Shown here one piece after another: positions 26,638 through 36,900 of a DNA stretch of 64,000 bases; the stretch's first letter is position 1, and each line of letters begins with the position of its first letter. The stretch lies in contig JBGPKL010000002.1 of assembly GCA_041485885.1 (NCBI GenBank), positions 116,360 to 180,359 on the forward strand. Reading direction: 5' to 3'. The notes beneath the pieces were generated by a model that saw only the letters and a list, made by a program, of their open reading frames with translations, did no database searches and was not told the origin of the DNA. The DNA is from JACQFZ01 sp041485885 (GTDB taxonomy: Bacteria; Pseudomonadota; Gammaproteobacteria; Acidiferrobacterales; Sulfurifustaceae). The translations under genes were made by a program, and so were the position numbers.

Positions 26638-27861
26638 TCATTTGATTAGCTGATTCATTTCGAAGATCGGCAGCATGATCGCGACGACAATGAACAGCAC
26701 GATCCCGCCCATGACGACGATCATCGCCGGTTCCAAAATCGCCGTCAGCGTTTTCACCCAGCTCTCGAGCTCGCGCGCCTGCGCCTCGGCGGCGCGCTGT
26801 AGCATCGCATCGAGGCGACCGCTCGATTCGCCGCTGGCGATCAGATGGACAACAAGCGGCGGGAACAACTTCGTCTTGGCCAACGCGCGCGACAGGCTTC
26901 CGCCCTCGCGCACCTGGCGCAGCGCCTCTTCGACGGCGGCGCGCATCGGCAAATTGCTTACCACCGGCACCGCCGACTGGAGCGCCGGCAACAACGGAAT
27001 ACCGCTCGCCGTGAGAATGCCGAGGGTATCGGCGAAACGCGCGGCGTTTGTCCCGCGCACCAGGCGTCCCATCACCGGTACGCGCAAGAGGAAGTTGTGC
27101 CAGCGCAGCCGTATCGCCGGATTGCGCAGCATGACGACGAAGCCAACGATGGCGGCGACCGCGGCCAGCAACCATATCAATCCACTGGCGCGCGCGCCGT
27201 TGCTGATGGCGATCAGTATCCGCGTGATCAGCGGAAGCGCCTGCCCGGTATTCTCGAACACGCGCGTTACCTGAGGCACCACGTAGACCACCAGGAGCGA
27301 AATGACGCCGAAGGCGATCACGGTGACGATCGCGGGGTAGATAAAAGCGAGTATCACTTTCTGGAGTAACGCCTGGCGGTTCTCCGTCCAATCGGCGAGA
27401 CGTTCCAGCACTTCGACGAGGCGTCCCGATTGCTCGCCGGCGTCGATCATGACGCGATAGATATCGGGGAACGCCTGCGGGAACGCCCCCATGCTGCGCG
27501 CGAGCGATTGACCTTCCACCATCCGCCCGCGCACGCCGGCGAGCACGTTGCGGGTGCGCGGTTTGTCGGATTGTTCGATGAGGGCGTTGAGGCATTCCTC
27601 GAGCGTCAGCCCCGCGTGCACCAGCGTGGCGAATTGCCGGGTTAGGAGCGCGAGATCGTTGCCGGAGATGCCGCGGCGCAGCACGAACCGCGGGGCGCCG
27701 GCGGCGGTCGTCGCCTGTTGTTCGCGAATGATGCCGACCGACAACGGCGTGAGACCGCGTTCGCGCAGCAACGCGCGCACTTGCCGTTCCGCATCGCCGT
27801 CGATGACGCCGCGGACCGCGCGGCCGGTGGAATCGAGCGCCTGGTATTCGAAGCCTGCCAT
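26638..27861 (-). CDS. gspF: Type II secretion inner-membrane platform protein GspF
   Basis: GspF is the polytopic core of the inner-membrane platform, thought to turn ATPase action into pseudopilus growth. The 407-residue protein has two T2SSF domains (about 70-195 and 272-395) and three membrane segments (around 170-195, 220-245 and 375-400). The start MAGFEYQALDSTGRAVRGV is typical, as are LTRQFATLVHAGLTLEECL and the C-terminal ILEPAMIVVMGGIVLFIVVA. The spacer before it holds repeat copy 1 of the dispersed inverted-repeat family. Confidence 0.96.
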   Translation of the reverse strand: MAGFEYQALDSTGRAVRGVIDGDAERQVRALLRERGLTPLSVGIIREQQATTAAGAPRFVLRRGISGNDLALLTRQFATLVHAGLTLEECLNALIEQSDKPRTRNVLAGVRGRMVEGQSLARSMGAFPQAFPDIYRVMIDAGEQSGRLVEVLERLADWTENRQALLQKVILAFIYPAIVTVIAFGVISLLVVYVVPQVTRVFENTGQALPLITRILIAISNGARASGLIWLLAAVAAIVGFVVMLRNPAIRLRWHNFLLRVPVMGRLVRGTNAARFADTLGILTASGIPLLPALQSAVPVVSNLPMRAAVEEALRQVREGGSLSRALAKTKLFPPLVVHLIASGESSGRLDAMLQRAAEAQARELESWVKTLTAILEPAMIVVMGGIVLFIVVAIMLPIFEMNQLIK

Positions 27862-27878
27862 GTTTAGTTAAGAACCTG

Positions 27879-27972
27879 GAACCGCAGATGAACGCAGATT
27901 AACGCGGATGAAATAAAACAGAGAAAACAATTTCCGTTTTATCTGCGTTCATCTGCGTTTATCCGCGGTTTC
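27879..27972. repeat. Dispersed inverted repeat, copy 1 (gspE-gspF spacer)
   Basis: The left arm is an ACCGCAGATGAACGCAGAT-type tandem of roughly 10-base units; the right arm is its complement (ATCTGCGTTCATCTGCGTTT then ATCCGCGGTTTC). The AT-rich centre is variable. Related copies lie at 37443-37538, 42851-42939 and 48391-48472. It separates gspE from gspF and could fold into a long hairpin in the operon mRNA. Confidence 0.85.
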
Positions 27973-27985
27973 GAAGTTTTTCAAA

Positions 27986-29503
27986 TTACTCGCGCGAGAC
28001 GCGCAGCACTTCGTCGAGGCTGGTTTCGCCGGCGAGCACCCAGCGCAAGCCGTCTTCGCGGATGGAGCGCATGCCGCGCGCGCGCGCGTGGTCGCGCAAG
28101 CGCTCCTCGGAACCTTCGTCGTGAATCAGCGTGCGCAGCTCATCGTCGATCGTGAGCAGCTCGAACACGCCGGTGCGGCCCTGGTAGCCGCTGCTCGCGC
28201 ACGCCGTGCAGCTGGCCGGAAGGTTGATCTGGCGTTTATCGGTCGGCGCGAGCTGCAATAATCGCCGCTCGGCGGTGTCGGGCGCGTGCGCCTTGCGGCA
28301 CTGCGGGCAGAGACGTCGCACCAGGCGCTGTGCCAGCACGGCGATCAAACTCGACGCGACGAGAAACGGTTCGATGCCCATGTCGACGAGACGCGTAACC
28401 GCGCCGACCGAGTCATTCGTATGCAAGGTCGCAAGCACCAGATGGCCGGTGAGCGACGCCTGCACCGCGATCTGCGCCGTTTCAAGATCGCGGATTTCGC
28501 CGATCATGATGATGTCCGGGTCCTGGCGCAGGATGGCGCGCAACGCGCGCGCGAACGTGAACTCGGTCTTGGTGTTCACTTGCGTCTGGCCGATGCCGTC
28601 CAAGTCATACTCGATCGGGTCCTCGACCGTCATGATGTTGTGGCTCTTGGTGTCGAGCTGCGACAGCCCGGCGTAGAGCGTGGTGGTTTTGCCGGAGCCG
28701 GTTGGACCGGTGACGAGCAAGATGCCGTGCGGTTGGTTGATCAATTTATCCAACATATCCAGCATGTCGGGTGCCATGCCGATCGCGGTAAGCGTGAGGC
28801 GGCCGGCTTGTTTGTCGAGCAGGCGCATGACCACGCGCTCGCCGTGTGCGATCGGCAGCGTCGAGACGCGCACGTCGACCGGTCGCCCGGCGAGGCGCAA
28901 GGTGATGCGGCCGTCCTGCGGCATGCGCTTCTCGGCGATGTCGAGGCGCGCCATGATCTTGATGCGCGAGACGATCAGTCCGTGCGCCGCTTGCGGCGGC
29001 TCGATGATGTCGCGCAGCACGCCGTCGATGCGGTAGCGCACGACCGAGCGCGTCTCGAACGGCTCGACGTGAATGTCGGAGGCGCCTTCGCGCACCGCTT
29101 GCGAGAGCAGCGCGTTGATGAGGCGCACGATCGGCGCGTCGTCCTCGCTCTCCAGCAGATCTTCGACGCGCGGCAGGCCTTGGGTGAGATCGTTCAGGTC
29201 CGGATCGGTGTCGAGGCCATCGACGATCTCCATCGCATGATGCTTGCCGCGTTCGTACGCGCGATTGAGCGCGGTGTCGAAATCCTCGTTGCTCAGCTCG
29301 CGCAGTTGTATGGGTTGCCCGAGCGCGCGCTGTAGCTCGGCCAGCACGGCGCTCGAGACGCCGGGGCGCGCCCAAATTTCGAGCCCGCCCTCGCCCTGGC
29401 GCGCGGCGATCACGCCGTGGCGTTTGGCGAAGTGGTACGGCAGCCGGTCGATCCATTGCGGATCGAACGTCTCCGTATCGGGTTGCGGTTGCATCGCCTT
29501 CAC
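27986..29503 (-). CDS. gspE: Type II secretion ATPase GspE
   Basis: GspE is the cytoplasmic hexameric ATPase that powers pseudopilus assembly. The 505-residue protein has an N-terminal GspL-binding region and a RecA-like domain with Walker A GPTGSGKTTTLYAGL. The Asp box (DPIEYDLDGIGQTQVN), Walker B IIMIGEIRDLETAQIAVQA and the His box (LVLATLHTNDSVGAVTRL) follow. A four-cysteine zinc site closes it (CPQC then CTAC, about 33 residues apart). The start is GTG 29503 (ATG 29494 is an in-frame alternative), directly after the gspD stop. Confidence 0.96.
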   Translation of the reverse strand: MKAMQPQPDTETFDPQWIDRLPYHFAKRHGVIAARQGEGGLEIWARPGVSSAVLAELQRALGQPIQLRELSNEDFDTALNRAYERGKHHAMEIVDGLDTDPDLNDLTQGLPRVEDLLESEDDAPIVRLINALLSQAVREGASDIHVEPFETRSVVRYRIDGVLRDIIEPPQAAHGLIVSRIKIMARLDIAEKRMPQDGRITLRLAGRPVDVRVSTLPIAHGERVVMRLLDKQAGRLTLTAIGMAPDMLDMLDKLINQPHGILLVTGPTGSGKTTTLYAGLSQLDTKSHNIMTVEDPIEYDLDGIGQTQVNTKTEFTFARALRAILRQDPDIIMIGEIRDLETAQIAVQASLTGHLVLATLHTNDSVGAVTRLVDMGIEPFLVASSLIAVLAQRLVRRLCPQCRKAHAPDTAERRLLQLAPTDKRQINLPASCTACASSGYQGRTGVFELLTIDDELRTLIHDEGSEERLRDHARARGMRSIREDGLRWVLAGETSLDEVLRVSRE

Positions 29504-29504
29504 A

Positions 29505-31748
29505 CTAGCTCGGGTTACGCTGCTCTGCCGGTGGCGTGGTAGTGCCGGGCCTGTCCTTTTCTTTTTCGGGTTCCGGCGCCTTCGGCGGCGGTGGGGGCGC
29601 GGGGCGCAGCCGGTCGAGTTGCGGAACCCCTTCGCTCTCGACGCCTTGAGCGCGGATGTAGTCGTAGCGGTCGGTCGTGACCCGATAGTTGCCCTCGGGG
29701 CTGCGTATGATCGTCGGCTTCAAGAAGATCATGAGGTTCGTCTTCTGCTTCGACTCGTTGGTCGAACGAAACAGCGCACCGAGCAGCGGGATGCGTCCTA
29801 AAAAGGGGACCTGACTGCGCGTTTGCGATATGCGGTCCTCGATGAGGCCACCGAGGACGACGGTGTTGCCATCGTCGACCAACACCTTGGTTTCGACCGA
29901 GCGCTTATTCGTGATGATGTCCGCCGCCGTCACTCCCGCGGGCGGTGCGGTGACGGTGGATATTTCCTGGAAGATGTCGAGCCTGACGCTGCCGCCCTCG
30001 GAAATCTGGGGTTTGATCTTCAGTTGGATGCCGATGTCCTTGCGGTCGATCGTTTGGAACGGGTTCGCTCCGGTCGTCGCCGTTGCCGCCGCGCCCGAGG
30101 TCAAGAAACTGCCGGTTATGAAGGGTACGTTCTGCCCTACGATGATTTTGGCTTCGGCGTTGTCGAGGGTGAGCAAGTTCGGTGTCGACAAGATGTTCGC
30201 GAGATTTTGCGATTCGAGCGCACGCGCGAGCGCGCCGATACTCCGTACCGTCGTGCCGTCCGGAAGCCGTATTGTCCTTCCCAGAAACGCGATCTGAAGC
30301 CCTTTCAGTAAGCCCAGCGACTTTGGATCCGCAATGGCTCCGGCGATACTTCCTTGGTTCTGTGGATTCGGCAGGTTAGTGAAACCGGCAACCGCGCCTT
30401 GTCCGACGCCGCCGGCGCTCGCCCACTGGAAACCCAGATCGAACGCCTTGTCCGTGGTTATCTCGGCGATCAACGCTTCGACGAACACTTGCGCGCGCCG
30501 CACGTCGAGCTTTTCGATGACGGCGCGTAAGTTGTTGTAGACCGCGTCGGAGGCATTGATGATGAGCGAGTTGGTCGCCTCGTCGGCCTGCACTAACGAT
30601 GCCTCGGCCCCGGTGCGCGTGGCGCCGACCGGTCTTCCGACGACTCCCGGCACCGCACCTGCCCCCGGTGCCCCCGTCTGCTGCGAGCGCGCTTCTCCGG
30701 CGAGCAAGCCGCGCAACACATCCGCGAGCTTGACCGCCTCCGCGTTGCGCAAGTAGATCACGCGCGTCTGTCCGCCGGTGGTCGCGGGCACGTCGAGCTT
30801 GCTGATGAGCGATTGCAATTGCGCAAGCCGGCCCGGATTTTCGGTGCGAATAAGCAGGCTGTTCGTGCGCAGATCCGGAATGATCGTGAAACGATCACCC
30901 GCGACTGGGAAACCCGTCGGCTGAACCGGCACGCCGGGTATGCCCCCGGCGCTGCCGGGCGCCGCGAGGCGTGCGATCAAGTCGGCGAGATCGAGCGCCG
31001 AGGCGTTTTTCAGCGGCACCACCGTCACTTCGCTCGAGATCGGTTGATCGATGCGATCGATGATGCCGAGCATACGACGGACGTTGTCCGCGTAGTCCGT
31101 GAGAATGAGCGCGTTCGCGGCTTCGTACGCGGAGAGTTGGCTGGTCGGCGCCATCAGCGGCCGCAGCACCGGCACTAATTGGGTCGGCGATACGTTCTGC
31201 AGTATCGCTACGTGCGTTACCATCTGCTCGCCGCCGCGTGGAGAGTCCTTACTGACGTCCGCGCTTTGTTTCGCTTCGGCGATAGGTATGACTCTGACCA
31301 GTCCGCTCGGTCCTTCCACCGCCGTAAAGCCTTGCGCCTTCAAGGCGGATAGAAAAATCTGGTATGCCGCCGCCCGTGGAACCGGTTTCGCGGAGATAAT
31401 GGTGATCTGACCCTTGACGCGAGGATCCAGCAAAAAGTTTCGGTTGGTCATCTGCGACACGGCTTTCACAACCGCCTGGATATCGGCGGCTTGAAAGTTG
31501 AGCAAGACTTCGTTGCTGTTCACCTTCATCGGCTGTGGGCCGGCCGGCGCCGGGGCGCTGGGCGGAGCCGGCGGCGTCGGTGCCGGGGCGCGCGCGCCCG
31601 CGGGGGCCGTCGGTTGCGGCGCGAAAGCGGGCGGCGTCGGTTCCGCATCGCCCTCGTCGTCGTTAGGGTCGGCCGCGTACACCCAAGCGGCCGCCGTAAG
31701 CGCAAGGATCAGAAGTCCCCTGGGCCAGCAAGCTACTGTCGTAGTCAT
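29505..31748 (-). CDS. gspD: Type II secretion outer-membrane secretin GspD
   Basis: GspD forms the 15-subunit outer-membrane channel. The 747-residue precursor has a signal peptide (about 1-25) and a Pro/Ala-rich linker (PAPTPPAPPSAPAPAGP, about 55-72). The N0 domain (VLLNFQAADIQAVVKAVSQM) and the N1-N3 repeats (about 170-480) come next. The secretin domain (about 500-690) ends in VPFLGRIPLLGALFRS. No GspS-type S-domain is obvious at the C-terminus, which is instead Pro/Lys/Glu-rich. gspC is 14 bases upstream. Confidence 0.96.
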   Translation of the reverse strand: MTTTVACWPRGLLILALTAAAWVYAADPNDDEGDAEPTPPAFAPQPTAPAGARAPAPTPPAPPSAPAPAGPQPMKVNSNEVLLNFQAADIQAVVKAVSQMTNRNFLLDPRVKGQITIISAKPVPRAAAYQIFLSALKAQGFTAVEGPSGLVRVIPIAEAKQSADVSKDSPRGGEQMVTHVAILQNVSPTQLVPVLRPLMAPTSQLSAYEAANALILTDYADNVRRMLGIIDRIDQPISSEVTVVPLKNASALDLADLIARLAAPGSAGGIPGVPVQPTGFPVAGDRFTIIPDLRTNSLLIRTENPGRLAQLQSLISKLDVPATTGGQTRVIYLRNAEAVKLADVLRGLLAGEARSQQTGAPGAGAVPGVVGRPVGATRTGAEASLVQADEATNSLIINASDAVYNNLRAVIEKLDVRRAQVFVEALIAEITTDKAFDLGFQWASAGGVGQGAVAGFTNLPNPQNQGSIAGAIADPKSLGLLKGLQIAFLGRTIRLPDGTTVRSIGALARALESQNLANILSTPNLLTLDNAEAKIIVGQNVPFITGSFLTSGAAATATTGANPFQTIDRKDIGIQLKIKPQISEGGSVRLDIFQEISTVTAPPAGVTAADIITNKRSVETKVLVDDGNTVVLGGLIEDRISQTRSQVPFLGRIPLLGALFRSTNESKQKTNLMIFLKPTIIRSPEGNYRVTTDRYDYIRAQGVESEGVPQLDRLRPAPPPPPKAPEPEKEKDRPGTTTPPAEQRNPS

Positions 31749-31762
31749 TGTGTGAATCGCTT

Positions 31763-32692
31763 TTATTGAATGTTGTACACGATCGTCTCGTTTCTGCCGG
31801 CCCGCCGCACGTTGACCTGGATGTTCCCCACCGTGCCGAATTGCTGATAGAGCCGCATCACGTCATCAACGGTGTTGACGTTTTGACCGTTAACGGCGTT
31901 GATGACGTCTCCCACCCGTAAGCCGAGTTTCTCATACACGCTGCCCGGATTGATCTCGCGCACGAGGAAGCCCCCGCCGGCATTCGGCACCATCAGCGCT
32001 TGCGTGAGGAAATCCGGCGTTTGCATCTGTTGCGTCAATTGCTCTCGGTCGACCATGAAGTTATTTGCGCCTTGTTGTTGGATACCTTGCAGCCGGTCTC
32101 GTTTTCGTTTGCGTGATCCCGAGCCCAACCCCGGGTTTGGCATGACGATCGATCCGTCCGGTAGCGCGCCGCCGGTGTCCTTCAGCATCAAGCTTTCGGT
32201 CGCGGCCCCGCGGCGGATCAGCACACGGTCCGCGTAGACGGCGTAGAGGCTGACACCGCCGACGATTTCTTGTCCGACGCTGAACGGCAACTCCGGGCTG
32301 CCGTCAGCGCTGATGAGAGCGAAGCCGCCTGCAGGCGTTATCATCACGCCGGTCAGTACGAGGTTCAGGCTGCTGATGGGGACGTCCACGACTGACTCCG
32401 GATCCTTAGCCGTCGACGTTAATTGTCCGAACAGGTTGCTCGAGAGCAGCGATTGCAAGTTGTAGTCGCCGGAGCTTTCATTCGTTGCGGCACCGGCGGA
32501 CGGATTGTCGGTAACGGGCGGCGTTAGTAGGCGCCACGTGCCGCGCGCCAAACTGAAACTCAACAGGGCGAGTGCCAGCAGATTGATGACAATGGGTACC
32601 CAGCGCCGCGATAGCCACTGCTCGATATGTTCGAGCAGAGGAGGAGACGCCACGCTGCCGTCGGGTGTGCGCTGAGTGCCGGATAAATCCAT
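31763..32692 (-). CDS. gspC: Type II secretion system protein C
   Basis: GspC links the inner-membrane platform to the secretin. The 309-residue protein has one membrane segment (WVPIVINLLALALLSFSLARG), a periplasmic homology region (LVLTGVMITPAGGFALIS through VLIRRGAATESLML) that binds GspD N0, and a C-terminal PDZ domain (GLRVGDVINAVNGQNVNTVDDVM). It is the first gene of the operon. No ribosome site is seen; TATACT at 32704-32699 is close enough to the ATG that a leaderless transcript is possible, though the -35 (TTATAG, 18-base spacing) is poor. Confidence 0.94.
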   Translation of the reverse strand: MDLSGTQRTPDGSVASPPLLEHIEQWLSRRWVPIVINLLALALLSFSLARGTWRLLTPPVTDNPSAGAATNESSGDYNLQSLLSSNLFGQLTSTAKDPESVVDVPISSLNLVLTGVMITPAGGFALISADGSPELPFSVGQEIVGGVSLYAVYADRVLIRRGAATESLMLKDTGGALPDGSIVMPNPGLGSGSRKRKRDRLQGIQQQGANNFMVDREQLTQQMQTPDFLTQALMVPNAGGGFLVREINPGSVYEKLGLRVGDVINAVNGQNVNTVDDVMRLYQQFGTVGNIQVNVRRAGRNETIVYNIQ

Positions 32693-32804
32693 GGCGGGAG
32701 TATACTATGTATCCCCTTGAAACTATAAAAGGAACCCGCTCGCTGCGGTGTGTTTCGTCCGTCAGGAGTTACCGCTCGGTCGCTGAACCGACGGAGGGTT
32801 GGAA

Positions 32805-33800
32805 CTAGAAATTCGAGCGCAAGTTCACCAGCAGAGTGACATCCGGCGCGGTGTGGACGTTTAGATCCTCGGATACGCCGATGTCGAGCGCCGTGCGCTC
32901 GGTGAAGTTCAAGGTAGTCCCCAATACGAATTGCACCGAGGTCGCATTCAGCGGCTTAAGCTCGCTCCCCTTATAAAATGGACCGTGAGCCAGCAGTTGC
33001 GCTTTTAATATAATCGGTTGCCATATCTGCCAGGCGAGGGTGGCACCCCCGAAGGGTACGACTCGTCGTTGAAGTTCCGGCAATACGTCACCTCGACCGA
33101 CGCCGACTACACCGCCTGCGATCGTCCAAGCGGTCGATTCTGGGCATGCGGCCCGGGCGCAACCCGCGACTATCCAAAGGGCAAAGTCCGCCGCTCCGCT
33201 ACCGTGCAGCGTAGCGGAGTCGCCGGTCGGCAGTTTGAGGCTCGCCCGCAAAGCGGCGTCCCAGGAATTTTGATCCGCGCTCATCCGCCAGCCGCCAAGC
33301 AGTCGCACATCGCCGACGCCGCGCGTGGCGCCGGTGATCTGCAAACGATCGACGCCGTTGCGCCGATAGAGATAAGCGAGATCATTTTTAGGAAAAGCGT
33401 TACGTCCGCCGTCCGGAAAGCCGAAGGTGTCGTGCCACGTATCGATAAAACTGTCGAGGAAGCCGCCGCTGTGCGATAGATAAGGTACTTCGATGCCCCA
33501 TTCGCCGCTGATGGCGCCGTACGCCACGGCAAGGGCAACACGATGCGTTTCGCCATCCAGGAAAAGCGATTCGAAATCGTTGGCCGCCGAGAAAAAATGG
33601 CTCGCCGCTTCGGCGCTTAGTCGAACTTCGAGTTTGTCAGGCGCAAGCATCCGCGATCGGCCGAGCGACGGCAGGCCGTATATTTGAACCAGCGGGCTTA
33701 GATCGTTCGCGGGGAGCGGATCGAAGTTGTCCGCGTATGATGTGAACGATGCGACTGCCAGCGTTGCGGCGACTAAAACGGCGCTGAATTTCCGCATCAT
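32805..33800 (-). CDS. DUF3187 family outer-membrane protein
   Basis: The 331-residue precursor has a signal peptide (MMRKFSAVLVAATLAVASFTSYA) and alternating-residue strands typical of a beta-barrel. It ends in Phe (LVNLRSNF), the usual outer-membrane signal. The stretches LFLDGETHRVALAVAYG, GIEVPYLSHSGGFLDSFIDTWHDTFGFPDGGRNAFPK and KLPTGDS fit the DUF3187 family as I know it. Function is unknown; transport or a porin-like role is possible. It is co-directional with the gsp operon, 112 bases upstream of gspC, and diverges from dnaE. Confidence 0.82.
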   Translation of the reverse strand: MMRKFSAVLVAATLAVASFTSYADNFDPLPANDLSPLVQIYGLPSLGRSRMLAPDKLEVRLSAEAASHFFSAANDFESLFLDGETHRVALAVAYGAISGEWGIEVPYLSHSGGFLDSFIDTWHDTFGFPDGGRNAFPKNDLAYLYRRNGVDRLQITGATRGVGDVRLLGGWRMSADQNSWDAALRASLKLPTGDSATLHGSGAADFALWIVAGCARAACPESTAWTIAGGVVGVGRGDVLPELQRRVVPFGGATLAWQIWQPIILKAQLLAHGPFYKGSELKPLNATSVQFVLGTTLNFTERTALDIGVSEDLNVHTAPDVTLLVNLRSNF

Positions 33801-33939
33801 CTAGAGAAAATCAGCGCGCGAACATGACCAGGCAGCTTCGCACAAATGCAACGTCCGCGTGCGACCGGCGAGCCGTGCCTCGAAGGGTCTCGTCATCTTG
33901 CTCTTCCGTCCCCGCGGCATTTAGAGTCAAATTAACTTC

Positions 33940-36900
33940 GTGAGCGCTTCGTTCGTCCATTTACGAGTTCATTCCGAGTTCTCGCTCGCCGACGGCATCG
34001 TTCGCATTCCCGAGCTGGCGGCCGCCGTCGCGACGGCGGCGATGCCGGCGGTGGCGCTCACCGATCTTAGCAACGTTTTCGGCGCGGCGAAGTTTTATCA
34101 GGCGGCGGTCGGAGCCGGCGTTAAGCCGCTGATCGGCGCCGATGTGTGGGTGGCGCACGCCACCGATCCGCACAAGCCGAGCCGGCTGACGCTTCTGTGT
34201 CAGAACCTCGAAGGGTATCGCAATTTGTCGCGGCTGCTGACATTAGCCTACCGCGAGGGCCAAAAGTTAGGGCGGCCGTGTGTGGAACGCTCCTGGTTAA
34301 GGCAGGCATCGAGCGGGTTGATCGCGCTCTCGGGTGCGCATGAAGGCGAAATCGGTGTAGCGCTGCTCGGGGGCAATCGTACCGCGGCGCGAGCGACCGT
34401 CGATGATTACGGCGAATGGTTTCCCGAGCGTTTCTATGTCGAGTTGCAGCGCATCGGGCAACCGCGCCAGGAAGAATACAATCACGCGGCGGCGGGGTTC
34501 GCGCAGGAAGTCGGGCTGCCGATTGTCGCGACCAATCCCGTCATGTTCCTTAAGCGGCCGGAGTTCGACGCGCACGAAGTGCGCGTGTGCATACAAGACG
34601 GTCGGGTACTGACCGACAGCCGCCGGCCCCGCCGACACACCGCGCAACAATACTTCCGCCCGTCGTCTGAAATGCACGAGCTCTTCGCCGACGTGCCGGA
34701 AGCGATCGCTAATACAGTCGAGATTGCCCGCCGCTGCAATTTGCGCATCGAGTTCGGCAAGTACTACCTGCCGACGTTCGAAGCGTCGACGGATGAGAAC
34801 GAGAGTCTGCGGCGGAACAGCCGCGAGGGCTTGCGTCGACGCCTGAATTTGATGCCGGAGGAGAACCGCGCCGCGGCCGAGGCGCCGTACCGGGCGCGCC
34901 TCGATCTCGAGCTCGAGGTCATCATCACGATGGGCTTCGCGGGCTATTTTTTGATCGTCGCGGACTTCATTCAGTGGGCGAAGCGCGACGGCATACCCGT
35001 CGGGCCGGGCCGCGGTTCCGGCGCCGGCTCGCTCGTCGCGTACGCACTCGGCATCACCGAGCTCGATCCGATCAAATACGAACTTCTGTTCGAGCGCTTC
35101 TTGAATCCCGAGCGCGTGTCGCTGCCCGATTTCGATATCGATTTCTGCGTCGAGCGGCGCGACGACGTGATCGCGTACGTGAAGGGCCGCTACGGCGCCG
35201 ACAAGGTCGCGCAGATCATCACGCACGGCACCATGGCGGCGCGCGCGGTGGTGCGCGACGTCGGGCGCGTCATGAGCCACCCTTATGGTTTTTGCGACAA
35301 GATCGCGAAGCTCATTCCATTCGAGATCGGTATGACGCTCGATCGCGCCCTCGAGATCGAACCGCTCTTGAAGGAACGTTACGACAAGGAAGAAGACGTG
35401 TGCGCGCTGCTCGACACGGCGAAGATGCTGGAGGGTCTGGCGCGCAACGCCGGCAAGCATGCGGGCGGTGTCGTCATCGCGCCGAGCAACCTCACCGACT
35501 TCATGCCGCTCTATTGCGAGCAGGGCGGTCATGAAGCGGTGACGCAGTTCGACATGGAAGACCTCGAGAAGCTCGGTCTCGTGAAATTCGACTTTCTGGG
35601 GCTGCGTACGCTCACGATCATCGACAAGGCGGTGAAGATCATCAATCGCAATCGCGCGCAGGCGGGCGAAGCCCCGCTCGTGATCGAGCAGCTTCCGATC
35701 GACGATCCGGTAACGTATCAGCTCCTCAAGTCGTGCAAAACCACGGCGCTGTTCCAGCTCGAGTCCCGTGGCATGAAAGATCTCATCAATCGCCTCAAGC
35801 CCGATCAGTTCGAGGAAATCATCGCGCTGGTTGCGCTGTTCCGCCCCGGCCCGTTGCAGTCGGGGATGGTGGACGATTACATCAATCGCAAGCACAAGCG
35901 CATCCCCGTGAAGTATCCGCATCCGAGCCTCGAGCCGATTTTGCGGCCCACCTACGGTGTCATCCTGTATCAAGAGCAGGTGATGCAGATTGCCAGGGTG
36001 CTGTCGGGCTACACGCTCGGAGCCGCCGATCTGTTGCGGCGCGCGATGGGAAAGAAAAATGCGGAAGAGATGGCGCAGCAGCGCGAGGGTTTCGTCGGCG
36101 GCGCGCGCGCGCGCGGCGTCAGTGAAAAACTGGCGACGGAAATTTTCGATTTGATCGAGAAGTTCGCGGGCTACGGCTTCAACCGCTCGCACTCCGCGGC
36201 GTACGCGCTCATTGCGTACCAGACCGCTTGGCTCAAGGCGCATTATCCGGCGGCGTTCATGGGGGCGGTCTTGTCCTCGGACATGGACAAGACCGACAAA
36301 GTCGTGACGATGATCGCCGAGTGCCGCGATATGAAGCTCGGCGTGTCGCCGCCGGATATCAATCGGTGCGAGTATGAATTCATTCCGATCGACGACAAGA
36401 CGATCCTCTACGGTCTCGGCGCGATCAAAGGGCTCGGCCAATCGGCGATCGAAGCGATGATGCAGGCGCGCTCGCAGGACGGGCCGTTTCGCGATCTGTT
36501 CGATCTGTGCAAGCGCATCGACGCCCGCCGCGTGAACCGCCGGGTGCTCGAATCGCTCATCAAGGCCGGCGCGCTCGACGGGCTCGGAACCCATCGTGCG
36601 GCGCTGATGGCGTCGCTCGGCAAAGCGCTCGCGGAAGCCGATCAGCACGCCGCCAATAGTGCGGCGGGGCAGTCGGATTTATTCGGCGAAGCGCGGGCGC
36701 CGTCGGATAAGCCGGTTTACGAACAAACGCCCGAATGGAGCGAAGACGAGCGGCTCGACGGCGAAAGAGACACGCTGGGCCTCTATCTCACCGGCCACCC
36801 GATCGCGCGATATGCCGACGAATTGGCGCATTTCACGAGCAGCACCATCGCCGAGCTTCGGCCCACGCATGACCGAGCCATCGTCGTCGCCGGCCTCGTG

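Noticed and set aside
32699..32727. Leaderless promoter for gspC (TATACT just before the ATG)
   Set aside because: The -10 is good and no ribosome site is present, but no acceptable -35 is found at normal spacing, so it is mentioned only in the gene entry.
34297..36648. 783-codon open frame antisense to dnaE
   Set aside because: It has no family signature, no ribosome site and His/Arg/Asp-rich content typical of the complement of a GC-rich gene. dnaE on the other strand is intact and certain.
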